Source: JBCCTX01 sp964468435
Lineage (GTDB): Bacteria > Bacteroidota > Bacteroidia > J057
Assembly: GCA_964468435.1 (NCBI GenBank)
Contig: CAYXVE010000013.1
Span: forward strand, 1 to 64,000
Direction of reading: 5' to 3'
DNA: 64,000 bases
Under the pieces are notes generated by a model, which was given only the letters and a program-made list of their open reading frames with translations, did not search any database and was not told where the DNA came from. Each line of letters starts with the position of its first letter. Positions within the stretch are counted from its first letter, which is position 1. The position numbers and the translations under genes are program-made. Below are positions 1-8,571 of the stretch, in pieces.

Positions 1-149
1 TCACCTTAGGGGATTGCCCGCGTTTGTAACGGGTGTGGGCGAGCCATACGATGCTGCGTATGCCGATTGCATGGCGGAAGTTGGAAACTCCCGCCATCAC
101 CTTAGGGGATTGCTTAAGCCCGCGCTCGTTTGTAACGGGTGTGGGCGAG
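1..149. repeat. REP-like composite palindromic repeat
   Basis: Two direct copies of a unit run from about 1-43 and 97-149. Each begins TCACCTTAGGGGATTGC and ends GTTTGTAACGGGTGTGGGC; the second carries about 10 extra bases in the middle. The DNA between them is built of hairpins: CATACG/CGTATG around 46-63, and ATGGCGG (71-77) pairing with CCGCCAT (91-97), extended inward by AGTT/AACT around a three-base loop. Each unit also has GCCC...GGGC ends. This architecture is that of bacterial REP/BIME elements, which often accompany IS200-like RAYT transposases. No transposase is visible here, and the element is cut by the window edge. Confidence 0.6.
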
Positions 150-151
150 TC

Positions 152-898
152 TTAAAAAATCTTCAGATCCTTATCCCGGTATTTCTGAATCAATTCATCC
201 TCCACATCTTCCACGATCATCACATCGATCTCCTCTAAATCGCAGATCTTGAAATGATCCACTGTGTCGATCTTATCTTTTGTGGCCATGACCACAGTTT
301 GCTGGCTGGCCTGCACCATTCGGTGCTTGATGCGGGCCTCCTGATATTCCAGGGTGAAGGCACCGAGCTGGTGGTGTATGCTGCGTATTCCGATAAAGCA
401 GATATCTGCTCTCAGACTGTCCAGTATGGTAATCATATCTGTGCTTATGGTCACCTGTGAGGCCTTGAAGACGGGGCCACCGAGCAGGTGGAGGTGCAGA
501 TGCGGGTGATGCATCAGCGCATGAGTGACAGGGATGCTGTTGGTAAACACTGTGAGGTGGAGGTGCAGGGGAATGAGCTGTGCTAGGTGAAAATGGGTGG
601 TGCCACCATCGATAATGAGGAGCTGACCGTCTTTCAGCATGGAAATGGCTTTCTGCGCCAGCGCAGCTTTGCGCTGCGAGGCAAACTCCATCCGGCCCTC
701 GTAGGGTCGCGGAGCCTCCGGGCGCGGCACCGCGCCGCCATGCACCTTCTTGAGTAGCCCCTGGGCTTCCAGTTCGTTCAAATCCCGGCGGATCGTCCCC
801 TCCGATACATTGAATTCCTCCACGAGCGCTGTGGAGGATACTCGCTGCTCGCGGTTCAGCAAGTCGATGATGTACTTGAGCCGCTCTTCTCTCAACAT
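152..898 (-). CDS. DeoR/GlpR-family transcriptional repressor
   Basis: A 248-residue sugar-metabolism-type regulator. The N-terminal DeoR helix-turn-helix covers residues 5-57, with the recognition segment TIRRDLNELEAQGLLKKVHGG at 35-55. The C-terminal effector domain has the isomerase-like fold signature DGGTT at 97-101 and a conserved CFIGI...ALT/EYQEARIK-type segment near 167-191. In this family a phosphorylated sugar or related metabolite releases the protein from DNA. Length is normal for the family. Residues 112-138 are unusually histidine-rich (LHLHL, HHPHLHLHLL). The gene is transcribed away from the dioxygenase-symporter pair, and four TACG boxes lie in the shared promoter region, so it probably represses both itself and that pair. 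The inducer cannot be read from the sequence. Confidence 0.9.
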   Translation of the reverse strand: MLREERLKYIIDLLNREQRVSSTALVEEFNVSEGTIRRDLNELEAQGLLKKVHGGAVPRPEAPRPYEGRMEFASQRKAALAQKAISMLKDGQLLIIDGGTTHFHLAQLIPLHLHLTVFTNSIPVTHALMHHPHLHLHLLGGPVFKASQVTISTDMITILDSLRADICFIGIRSIHHQLGAFTLEYQEARIKHRMVQASQQTVVMATKDKIDTVDHFKICDLEEIDVMIVEDVEDELIQKYRDKDLKIF

Positions 899-907
899 GT
901 TAAAGTA

Positions 908-967
908 TTTTACGGAAATTTACGAAAAAAATTTGATATTAAAGAGAATAATTACGAAATTTTACGA
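908..967. promoter_or_regulatory. Candidate DeoR operator array
   Basis: Between the divergent regulator and dioxygenase genes the core TACG, in the context TTTACGAAA, occurs at 911, 921, 953 and 963. Spacing is 10 bp within each pair and 32 bp between pairs, so all four sit on about the same face of the helix. DeoR-family proteins commonly bind several short repeated sites. Assignment to the adjacent DeoR gene is an inference from position. Confidence 0.55.
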
Positions 968-1036
968 TATGTGGGTACTAATCATGGTTAAATGCCACAG
1001 ATTTGCGATAACACAATCTCCTCATACATACCTATT

Positions 1037-1984
1037 ATGGAAAATTCAAAACTCCAAACCAAAGAACAACCTGGCAATCCTACCACTGCCTATGAAAGTC
1101 GCCATCAGCTCAACGAACGTCTCAACAACGAGCCCCTTCGCATACTTTCTGAAGCGGAATTTACCTTCTGGAAACACAATGGTTACATTGTGGTCAAACA
1201 TGCCGTACCACGCAAGCAGGCAGAAGCAACTGCCCAGCTGATCTGGGAGTTTGAAGAAAAAGACCCCGATGATCCCGCTACCTGGTATCAGGAGGCTCGC
1301 AGGGAGATCCGCATGAAAGAGCTCAAAAACAGTGGAATGGTAGAGATCTACAATCACCAATCTTTGTGGGACAATCGCCAATATCCAAAAGTTTATGATA
1401 TATTTGTCGACATCTGGGGTACAGAAAAACTCTGGGTGACGATTGATCGAGCTAATTTGAATTTCCCTGTACGTCCGGGATACGAATTTACGGGATTCAT
1501 CCACTGGGATATCAATACCTCGCTGAATCCCAAACCTGTAAATGTGCAGGGAGTACTGGCGCTGTCTGATACAGACGATATGACGGGTGGATTTCAGTGT
1601 GTACCTGAACTGTACAGGTATTTTGATGAATGGGTGAAAACACAGCCTGCTGATAGAGATCCCTTTAAGCCGGATACAACAAGTTTTGAGATCGTGAAGG
1701 TCAATATGGAAGCAGGGGATTTGCTGGTGTTCAACAGCATGCTAGCTCATGGTATTCGCCCCAATCACGCTGACCGGCCGAGGATCGCTCAGTATATTTC
1801 CATGGCTCCACCAGCAGAAGATCGTGAAGCACTGAGAGACTGGCGGATCAAATCCTGGAGAGACCGAATCGCGCCTGAGGGCTACGCATTTGCTGGAGAT
1901 CCCAGAAACTGGGAACAGAAAAACGCCGAAACAGCTAAACTCACTCCTCTGGGTGAAAAACTGCTCGGCCTGAAAAACTGGTAA
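1037..1984 (+). CDS. PhyH-family Fe(II)/2-oxoglutarate dioxygenase
   Basis: A 315-residue protein of the phytanoyl-CoA dioxygenase (PhyH) family. The double-stranded beta-helix metal site is visible: HWD at residues 156-158 gives the first His and the Asp, and LAHG gives the distal His at about 238. The Arg in RPRIAQY about 10 residues later is the likely 2-oxoglutarate anchor. GGFQ near 184 is also typical. Members hydroxylate small molecules or lipids using Fe(II), O2 and 2-oxoglutarate; the substrate is unknown here. An upstream in-frame ATG at 992 would add 15 residues of low-similarity sequence and leave almost no leader after the TACG boxes, so the ATG at 1037 is preferred. The symporter gene starts 11 bp downstream, and the pair looks like an inducible uptake-and-oxidation operon. 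Confidence 0.85.
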   Translation: MENSKLQTKEQPGNPTTAYESRHQLNERLNNEPLRILSEAEFTFWKHNGYIVVKHAVPRKQAEATAQLIWEFEEKDPDDPATWYQEARREIRMKELKNSGMVEIYNHQSLWDNRQYPKVYDIFVDIWGTEKLWVTIDRANLNFPVRPGYEFTGFIHWDINTSLNPKPVNVQGVLALSDTDDMTGGFQCVPELYRYFDEWVKTQPADRDPFKPDTTSFEIVKVNMEAGDLLVFNSMLAHGIRPNHADRPRIAQYISMAPPAEDREALRDWRIKSWRDRIAPEGYAFAGDPRNWEQKNAETAKLTPLGEKLLGLKNW

Positions 1985-1995
1985 ATACTACTTGC

Positions 1996-3690
1996 ATGTC
2001 AAATACCATCGCTCTACTGGATGTCATTGTCATTATTGGATATTTTTTCCTGATCTTTTTTATCGCTTACTATGTAACAATACGCGACCGGAGACTTAAA
2101 GTAACAGAAAGCGAATCTGCGGATTACTTTCTCGCTGGACGAAACACTGGCTGGTTCGTAATAGGCGCTTCGCTCTTTGCCTCTAATATCGGTTCGGAGC
2201 ACATCGTGGGACTCGCAGGAGGAGGGGCACGTGGAGATATGCCCCAGGCACAGTTTGAAATTCTGGCCTCCCTGATGCTGCTACTGCTAGGGTGGTTATT
2301 TGTCCCTTTTTATCTTCGTAGCGGGGTCTTCACGATGCCGGAATTTCTGGAGCGCAGGTACAGCTCTGCTGCCAGGACCTACCTATCGGTAGTATCTATT
2401 CTGGCCTATGTTCTCACCAAAATATCCCTGACGATTTTTGCCGGTGCATTGGTATTTGAAGTAATAGGTATTCCCTTCTGGACCGGAGCCTTCATAGTGG
2501 TGATCGCGACGGGTATTTATACTATATTTGGGGGCTTGCGAGCGGTAATCTATACGGATATGATTCAGATGTTTTTGCTGCTGGGTGGCGCGATCGTCGT
2601 GACTTATCTCGGTCTTCAGGCATTGGGGGGATGGGGAAATATGATGGAGATCGTACAGAACTCCGATCCACTGCAGGTTGAGACTACTATGGAAAGGTAT
2701 TTCAGTCTTTGGAGACCCAATAGCGACAGCAATTATCCCTGGACCGGGATTCTGTTTGGAGCACCTATACTGGGCATTTGGTACTGGTGTACAGACCAGT
2801 TTATCGTACAGCGGGTACTTTCTGCCAAGGATATTCACAATGCCCGAAAAGGCTCGATCTTTGCCGGGTTTCTCAAGCAGTTACCTCTTTTTGTATTTGT
2901 CATACCTGGAGTAATCGCTTTTGCGCTCTCTAGTCAAGGGCTAATCTCCTCGATTGAGAACGAGCCGGATCAGGCATTACCTACCATGATCACCAATCTG
3001 CTGCCCGTAGGTTTCCGTGGTCTGGTATTAGCGGGCTTACTCGCTGCCCTTATGAGTTCGCTGTCATCAGCCTTCAATTCCTGCTCGACCTTGTTTACCA
3101 TCGATTTTTACCGCAAATATAAGCCCAATGCCCGGGAAAAGGAACTGGTGTGGGTAGGGCAGATCGCAACTACCATTCTGGTACTGATCAGTTTGGGATG
3201 GATTCCGCTCATGCGAACCCTGACAGAAGAAGAAGGGATCTTCTACTATCTGCAAAGTGTACAGGCCTATATATCTCCCCCTATTGCTGCGGCATTTTTA
3301 TTGGGATTATTTATGAAGAGGATAAATGCTCGGGGAGCAATCTGGAGCCTTTGGCTGGGGTTTGCGCTGGGGATTACCCGTCTATTTTTTGAATTTCAGG
3401 TGAAAGAAGGGAATATTAACCCTGAATCTCATCCGATTATAGGCTTTCTGGTAGGGATTAATTTTCTACATTTTGCCCTGATCCTATTTATCATCTGTGC
3501 TACAGCCATGATTTTGATCAGTTATTCCGGGGAGCATCCTCCGGAGGTGAAGATCAAAGGCTTTACCTTTGATTCTAAAGCTGTAGAGCGACAGCCTGCC
3601 AACCGTCAGGACATTCTTCTGACAATTCTGTTGATTGTCATTGTGCTGATCATTTGGTTTGTGTTTAGTCCGTTGGGGATAGCCGCATAG
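1996..3690 (+). CDS. Sodium:solute symporter (SSS/SGLT family)
   Basis: A 564-residue inner-membrane protein with about 14 hydrophobic segments. SGLT-type signatures are clear: a GSEHIVGLAGGGARG segment near residues 73-87, the GIYTIFGGLRAVIYTDMIQ core in the middle, and WYWCTDQFIVQRVLSAKD near 260, a region conserved in sugar and inositol transporters of this family. It imports its substrate with sodium. The gene follows the PhyH dioxygenase by 11 bp and is presumably cotranscribed and repressed by the divergent DeoR protein. Its close resemblance to sugar/polyol carriers and the DeoR partner suggest a carbohydrate or polyol substrate, but this is inference. Confidence 0.88.
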   Translation: MSNTIALLDVIVIIGYFFLIFFIAYYVTIRDRRLKVTESESADYFLAGRNTGWFVIGASLFASNIGSEHIVGLAGGGARGDMPQAQFEILASLMLLLLGWLFVPFYLRSGVFTMPEFLERRYSSAARTYLSVVSILAYVLTKISLTIFAGALVFEVIGIPFWTGAFIVVIATGIYTIFGGLRAVIYTDMIQMFLLLGGAIVVTYLGLQALGGWGNMMEIVQNSDPLQVETTMERYFSLWRPNSDSNYPWTGILFGAPILGIWYWCTDQFIVQRVLSAKDIHNARKGSIFAGFLKQLPLFVFVIPGVIAFALSSQGLISSIENEPDQALPTMITNLLPVGFRGLVLAGLLAALMSSLSSAFNSCSTLFTIDFYRKYKPNAREKELVWVGQIATTILVLISLGWIPLMRTLTEEEGIFYYLQSVQAYISPPIAAAFLLGLFMKRINARGAIWSLWLGFALGITRLFFEFQVKEGNINPESHPIIGFLVGINFLHFALILFIICATAMILISYSGEHPPEVKIKGFTFDSKAVERQPANRQDILLTILLIVIVLIIWFVFSPLGIAA

Positions 3691-3764
3691 ATAACCGGTA
3701 TCAGAGCCAGCTCAACTTGAAAAGGCCAGATCCGATGTAGATTTACCGGGCGCGTTAGCTCGCT

Positions 3765-5807
3765 TTATTTTTTCCCCCCAAGTGAGGGAAGTATCCCTTT
3801 CTTCTTTTTTTCCAATATGTAAATCGGAATATCGCCAAACAGATTGATCGGCGTAAATGGATGCTGTCTGCCTCCAGTGAGTTCTTTAACCCGTTCAGTG
3901 ACATACAGGTTCATTTCCATCAGGTTGATAACTTCATTGTCATTGTAGTCAGCTTCGCCATCGAGTCCTTCAAGGATCGCTTTGGTAAAGGCTCCGTGGC
4001 CCCAGTCAGGTTGTTCGTAGGAGTATTCCTTTCCACTGGAAGAGGTCATGACGGTAACCCCACCCTCAGCATCGACAAGTTCTTTCACGATATCGTTGAG
4101 ATCAGCAGACTTAATATAGGCGAGATCCATCAGGTCAAAGGCAGACTGGCCACTGTGGCAGGCATCCAGGAAGATCAGCTTTTTACAGGGAGTACCATTC
4201 ATCCCCTCTGTCAAATCGTGGATGTTCAATGCAGTGGCAAAAAGGTGGTAAGAATTGAAATCCGTGGGCAAAATATAGAGATTACCCTTGTTGTCCAGGG
4301 CTCCATGGGAAGAGATGAACACCATGATAATATCTTTTTGAGTTGCCTGTTGCTCCAGCCAACTAATGCCCATTTTGATATTCAGTAAGGTAGCTTTTTC
4401 ATCGATCAGCTTGCGCACATGAACTTCGTTGAATAGTTTACCTTCCATGAGACGAAATTTTTCAGCTACAGAATCTGCATCTGAGTTTGCAAAAGACAGA
4501 TTGACTTCAGGATCTACAAACTTGGAGACACCTATTGAGAGGATATACAGGTTGGGCTTGAAATTATCATTACCCTCAATGTCTTCTACATTGAGTTGTT
4601 TTCCTGTATAGACCCAGTCCTGTTCAGTTTTAGGAGCTTTGATCGTTCCGGAGGCGTCAGTCTTGACCACCCACATATCGTTACCGCCGATCGCATAGCT
4701 ATCGGTACTTCCAGCTATGAAAAAACCCCCATCCCGAGTAATATTGACGGCATAGCCAAAATCACTTTTTGAACCATTGGAGAACTTGTGCCAAATTACT
4801 TTTCCATTTTGATCCATGCGGGTAAGCCATACTTTGGCACGAGACTCGGGATTGGATGTGGTAGCTCCTGCCAGAATGATGTCTCCTTCCGGAGCAACAT
4901 CTACATCATAGTATACGTCCTTTCCTTCGCTTCCCAATGTTTTACTCCACAAACGCTTCCCAGATTCATCTACCTTCATCACAAAAGCATCTAATGTACC
5001 GGATGAGCCAGACATGGACCATCCTGCCAGGACAATTCCCCCATCTCTCGCTACTGCCATAGACTCAATATTTTCGTTTTCCTCTCCACCATAATTTTTA
5101 TTCCATATGCCGTTACCATCCTGATCTACTTTTACAAGTATTACATCTGCTTTTCCTGCTCCCATTGACTTAGAGTATCCTCCAAGCAGAAATCCTCCAT
5201 CTCTTGTTTCCAGGATGTCATGAGCCCGGTCTGCTTCATTACCTCCATAGGTTTTTTGCCATAATTCATTTCCCTCCTGATCCAGTCTCAACAGCCACAT
5301 ATCACTTTTTCCTCTGCTGTATGAATGTGAAAGACCTGCAATGGCAAAACCACCATCTCTGGTTTGGATAATACTCTTGGCTTCATCCCCACGAGTACCT
5401 CCATAGGTGTTAGACCAGATAACCCTTCCATTTCGGTCCAGTTCGATGACCCATGCATTATTATATCCAGTCTCTGGATCTTGGCTGTATCCTGCAATTA
5501 CATAGTTACCTTTGCGGGTTTCGATGATATCATTTGCCCAGTCAAAATCATCACTACCCAGATACTTGCGCCATATCTCTTGTCCTTCAGGATCCAGCTT
5601 GAGCACCCAGATATCACTTTTCCCTTTACCATAAGAAAAGGTAAGTCCGGCAACCACATAAGCACCCGCCCGAGTCTCCATAGCAGTCATAGCCTTTTCA
5701 TCGCGTTCACCTCCAAAAGTTCTGGAAAATGAGCGTTGAGCTTGATAAGACTGTATCGTTGCAGTAAGTAAAATGGAAATGGAAAAGAATAACTTTAATC
5801 TGGTCAT
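3765..5807 (-). CDS. Secreted seven-repeat propeller with C-terminal caspase-like peptidase
   Basis: A 680-residue exported protein. Residues 1-23 form a signal peptide. Residues 26-390 contain seven repeats of about 52 residues, each with a DGG(F/I)..AG(Y/L)S core, an aromatic-rich strand (KSDMWLLRLD type) and an (I/L)W.K end; this fits a seven-bladed beta-propeller. Residues 415-670 form a peptidase C14 (caspase/orthocaspase) domain with catalytic His501 in ISSHG and Cys550 in LDACHSGQ. Bacterial orthocaspases cleave after basic residues; a secreted one with a closed propeller could act on or in the envelope. It is monocistronic, convergent with the symporter gene, and ends in a lysine-rich tail. 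No type IX sorting domain is visible. The substrate is unknown. Confidence 0.85.
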   Translation of the reverse strand: MTRLKLFFSISILLTATIQSYQAQRSFSRTFGGERDEKAMTAMETRAGAYVVAGLTFSYGKGKSDIWVLKLDPEGQEIWRKYLGSDDFDWANDIIETRKGNYVIAGYSQDPETGYNNAWVIELDRNGRVIWSNTYGGTRGDEAKSIIQTRDGGFAIAGLSHSYSRGKSDMWLLRLDQEGNELWQKTYGGNEADRAHDILETRDGGFLLGGYSKSMGAGKADVILVKVDQDGNGIWNKNYGGEENENIESMAVARDGGIVLAGWSMSGSSGTLDAFVMKVDESGKRLWSKTLGSEGKDVYYDVDVAPEGDIILAGATTSNPESRAKVWLTRMDQNGKVIWHKFSNGSKSDFGYAVNITRDGGFFIAGSTDSYAIGGNDMWVVKTDASGTIKAPKTEQDWVYTGKQLNVEDIEGNDNFKPNLYILSIGVSKFVDPEVNLSFANSDADSVAEKFRLMEGKLFNEVHVRKLIDEKATLLNIKMGISWLEQQATQKDIIMVFISSHGALDNKGNLYILPTDFNSYHLFATALNIHDLTEGMNGTPCKKLIFLDACHSGQSAFDLMDLAYIKSADLNDIVKELVDAEGGVTVMTSSSGKEYSYEQPDWGHGAFTKAILEGLDGEADYNDNEVINLMEMNLYVTERVKELTGGRQHPFTPINLFGDIPIYILEKKKKGILPSLGGKK

Positions 5808-6228
5808 CTTGATAGCGTATAGAGTTTGGCAATATAGGTACCTGGTAATACAAGATCGCGTTCAATATCTCTGCACCAGGTATCTCCTCGTTAAATAAAA
5901 CGCAATTTATAAGGTAGATTTATGCCAATATCGTTCCGTTATTTGGTTTGAATGAGAAACAACAGTACACGCTTAATAAGTATTGTACACTAAGATACGA
6001 AATAAAGCTAATAAGTTTCGTATGCTACTATAGAAATATTGCTTCTGACTGCCCAGTTTTTCGTATTTGCAAATCTTTTGCCAAATGATACCTGGGAGAT
6101 GTATTTCAGAATGATTTATTTTCTATAAAAAGATTAGCATCTTTACAGTATAATATTGAAGACAGACGGGATTCAATTATGTGGACACCTTGGAATAAAA
6201 TTATTAATAATATTACACTTACATAATC
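5808..6228. other. Divergent intergenic region with an 8-bp inverted repeat
   Basis: No gene is seen in this AT-rich stretch between the caspase-propeller gene and the small membrane protein. Just upstream of the minus-strand start, TACCTGGT (5839-5846) is matched by ACCAGGTA (5875-5882), with the arms 36 bp apart from start to start; a third partial copy, TACCTGG, lies near 6090. GTACAC occurs twice near 5968-5995. These could be operator half-sites; no function can be assigned. Confidence 0.35.
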
Positions 6229-6420
6229 ATGGGTAAGGCATTTGCATATCTCGGGCTGGCGATGAGCATCATATTTATCGTGATGGGCATTTTTTTTCCC
6301 TTTTATCCGCCCGTATCATTGGGGCTTTCACAACCTCAAAACATCTTAGTAGGGGTCATTCTGGTTATGTACGGCATCTTTCGGATGTTTCGAGCGTATA
6401 AAGCCATTAAAAAAAACTGA
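6229..6420 (+). CDS. Small two-helix membrane protein
   Basis: A 63-residue protein with two hydrophobic segments: residues 4-27, and about 38-54 ending in a positively charged tail (FRMFRAYKAIKKN). The first segment is followed by PFYPP and a short loop. Small proteins of this shape are common in Bacteroidota and have no assigned role. The stop codon is 8 bp before the next start, so the two are probably cotranscribed. No family is recognised with certainty. Codon use and the tight linkage support a real gene. Confidence 0.6.
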   Translation: MGKAFAYLGLAMSIIFIVMGIFFPFYPPVSLGLSQPQNILVGVILVMYGIFRMFRAYKAIKKN

Positions 6421-6428
6421 AGATAGTT

Positions 6429-7907
6429 ATGATATATCGAATTATTTTATTGATGGTAGGCATCTGGTCTGGTGGATTATTGATGGGACAACGCACAGAG
6501 ATAACGGCTAGACTTGATCTGGGTAAAAGAGATCCCAAACCCGAATTTTATGAGTATTCTCCGGTAGATCAGGGATTGGTGACACTCGGCCCACTTAGTA
6601 GAGTCTCATCCAGATATATCGGCCTGACCAAATATGACCGTAACCTGAAAAAGGAATGGTCTCAGCGGGTGCTGGAACAAAGCGAGCGCAAGAATATTGA
6701 CTTTGTATCTGTGATTGGGAACTACATCTTTGTTTTTGTATCAGAGAAATTTCCTAAAGAAGGGGTAATCAAGACCTATTATTATGTATATGATCTTTTG
6801 GGTAATGAACTGGCAGATCAGGCTATTCTATCTATCTATCCCGATGTGAAAGAGCAAAAGGTGGGTCTACAATTTGTGCTTTCCCCCAACAAACGAAGAC
6901 TCTTATGCTATAAGAATCTTGAAAACAGAAAAGACACAGAACAAATGCTTTACTATTTGTTTGATGACGAGGGAGACTATGTACAAAGCGGTGAAATTTC
7001 TCTAAAGTATCCCGACAACCGCTTCCGGATACGGACGGTAAGAGTGAGCAATTCAGGAAATGTGTATTTACTGGGGCGCTTTGATCTGGCAAGGAAAATC
7101 CGGGATATAGAAGATGTCAAATACATGGTTTATCGACATGATGTAGCTACCCAGGAAGGACGTGAAATAGAGATTAGGCTGGGTAATCAGTTTATTACTG
7201 ATCTGGCTTTCAGATTGGACCGTGATGAAAATATTTATGTGGCAGGCTTTTATTCCAATAGTAGTACCTATCAGATTATCGGTACCTTATTTCAGCAGAT
7301 AAACCAGAATGGAAATATTGTACTTAACTCCACCGAAAGGTTCAGCGAACAATTTCTTTCCAATTACCTCTCGGGCGGACAGATTGACCGCGGAAAAGAG
7401 TTGAAGAATTTCTACCTGGATTCCAAAGACGGCATTGTGTTGAGATCCGATGGAGGTATACTATTGATCGCTGAGAAATTCTATGTCACATCCCAACCTT
7501 TACGTGATATTTATGGATACTGGATCGATCGGGATGTATATCACTATGAAGACGTTATTCTTACCTCAGTTTCCAACACAGGAGAAATCGAGTGGCACGC
7601 GATTGTCGACAAAAATCAGGTTGGAGAATCTCCTGTTAATTTGTCTTATTTTAGTGCAATTGGCCCTACCGGGACTCATATATTCTATGAATATAAGCCC
7701 CGGGGAAGAAATGTGAATGTATATTATAATACAATAGCGATCGACGGGAAAGTATCACAGCGTATTCCCCTGTTTGGAGAGTATAAATACGGGAATGAGT
7801 TTTATCCCCGCTTTTGTGAGCAGATTAATAATGAAGAGGCGATCATGGTGTACTATCAGGGGAGAGGAAAAAAACTGTCGGTTGTAAAAGTCAGAATAAC
7901 CGGATAA
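6429..7907 (+). CDS. Exported protein of unknown function
   Basis: A 492-residue protein with an N-terminal signal peptide (residues 1-20, ending near LLMGQ). The mature part is rich in beta strands and in Tyr/Asn/Asp, with repeated phrases such as SNSGNVYLLGRFD, RDENIYVAGFYSN and SNTGEIEWHAIVDKN that look like blades of a beta-propeller. It shows no catalytic motif or Cys cluster, and no type IX C-terminal domain. Its blade-like phrases (GNVYLLG, ENIYVAG, TGEIEW) resemble those in the caspase-propeller protein encoded on the other side of the spacer, although it lacks the regular DGG repeats. I do not recognise the family. It follows the small membrane protein by 8 bp and is followed by a possible terminator. 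Confidence 0.7.
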   Translation: MIYRIILLMVGIWSGGLLMGQRTEITARLDLGKRDPKPEFYEYSPVDQGLVTLGPLSRVSSRYIGLTKYDRNLKKEWSQRVLEQSERKNIDFVSVIGNYIFVFVSEKFPKEGVIKTYYYVYDLLGNELADQAILSIYPDVKEQKVGLQFVLSPNKRRLLCYKNLENRKDTEQMLYYLFDDEGDYVQSGEISLKYPDNRFRIRTVRVSNSGNVYLLGRFDLARKIRDIEDVKYMVYRHDVATQEGREIEIRLGNQFITDLAFRLDRDENIYVAGFYSNSSTYQIIGTLFQQINQNGNIVLNSTERFSEQFLSNYLSGGQIDRGKELKNFYLDSKDGIVLRSDGGILLIAEKFYVTSQPLRDIYGYWIDRDVYHYEDVILTSVSNTGEIEWHAIVDKNQVGESPVNLSYFSAIGPTGTHIFYEYKPRGRNVNVYYNTIAIDGKVSQRIPLFGEYKYGNEFYPRFCEQINNEEAIMVYYQGRGKKLSVVKVRITG

Positions 7908-7939
7908 GAATATCAGGCAGAAGTCAACGCCACTTATAG

Positions 7940-7966
7940 TCTGTAATCTGACAGATCATTTTTTTC
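7940..7966 (+). terminator. Possible weak terminator
   Basis: A five-base stem TCTGT/ACAGA (7940-7944 and 7951-7955) with a six-base loop is followed by TCATTTTTTTC. It lies 33 bp after the unknown exported protein. The stem is short, so this is tentative. Confidence 0.35.
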
Positions 7967-8038
7967 ACTAACCCCTTAGCCCACCGGCAGCCCTTCTTGT
8001 GCGAAGCGCTCTTTAGTTAAGTAAAGAATGATGGAGGG

Positions 8039-8439
8039 ATGTTTCACATATTTCTCAACCCCGTCCCCCTGCATGAAATGGGCGGTGGGTCAAAAGGAGC
8101 AGCATTTCTCCATGAGAAATTCGTGGGCATCAAATATCCATCACGTGATCAAAGGGCTTTATTAGCTCATGTCTCAATTGGTGCACTACATAAACCTTCT
8201 ATCATTTGCCAGTAGATAATTCAGCTTGGTTTCTGGATTATCTGAGCATTTATACAACTTATTCAACCTTTGAGAAAGTAACGGGCGAGTCGGAACGATT
8301 AAGACAATTATCTTCCAAAGGCGTAAGTGTGATTGATTTCTCCTCCATAGAAAATTCCAGATTCACTTTATTTCCACACATCCAGATCCCTCAATTTAGA
8401 ATCGCTACAAATAAGAGTATGGAAATCATTTCTATGTAG
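8039..8439 (+). pseudogene. Decayed open frame, family unknown
   Basis: Two overlapping frames look like one broken gene. The first, 8039-8215, begins MFHIFLNPVPLHEMGGGSKG and ends in TAG. The second, 8206-8439, is one base out of frame and encodes residues such as NSAWFLDYLSIYTTYSTFEK and SRFTLFPHIQIPQFR before its stop. Together they would give about 130 residues with natural-looking composition. Neither part was recognised. The stretch of about 660 bp between 7908 and 8571 holds nothing else apart from the promoter candidate near 8450. Confidence 0.35.
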
Positions 8440-8447
8440 TGTAATGC

Positions 8448-8477
8448 TTTGAAGAAATGCCTTACTGTATTATTTTG
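8448..8477 (+). promoter_or_regulatory. Candidate promoter of the respiratory operon
   Basis: TTTG at 8448-8451, an 18-bp spacer and TTATTTTG at 8470-8477 match the Bacteroidota -33 (TTTG) and -7 (TAnnTTTG) boxes in all but one base. Transcription would start near 8484, leaving a leader of about 90 nt before actA. Confidence 0.45.
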
Positions 8478-8571
8478 CACCCAGTTGAACAAAATAGAAT
8501 AATTTGATTTAACAGAAATGATACCTAAATGGTTTTTATTACAAACTTAAAAAGCCATCAAAAAATATAAG

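Noticed and set aside
14..238. Plus-strand frame covering the repeat at the window start
   Set aside because: It spans palindromic repeat DNA and the tail of the DeoR gene in antisense.
3750..3777. GC-rich sequence and T run between the symporter and caspase genes
   Set aside because: The possible stem has a mismatch in five base pairs and cannot be called a terminator with confidence.
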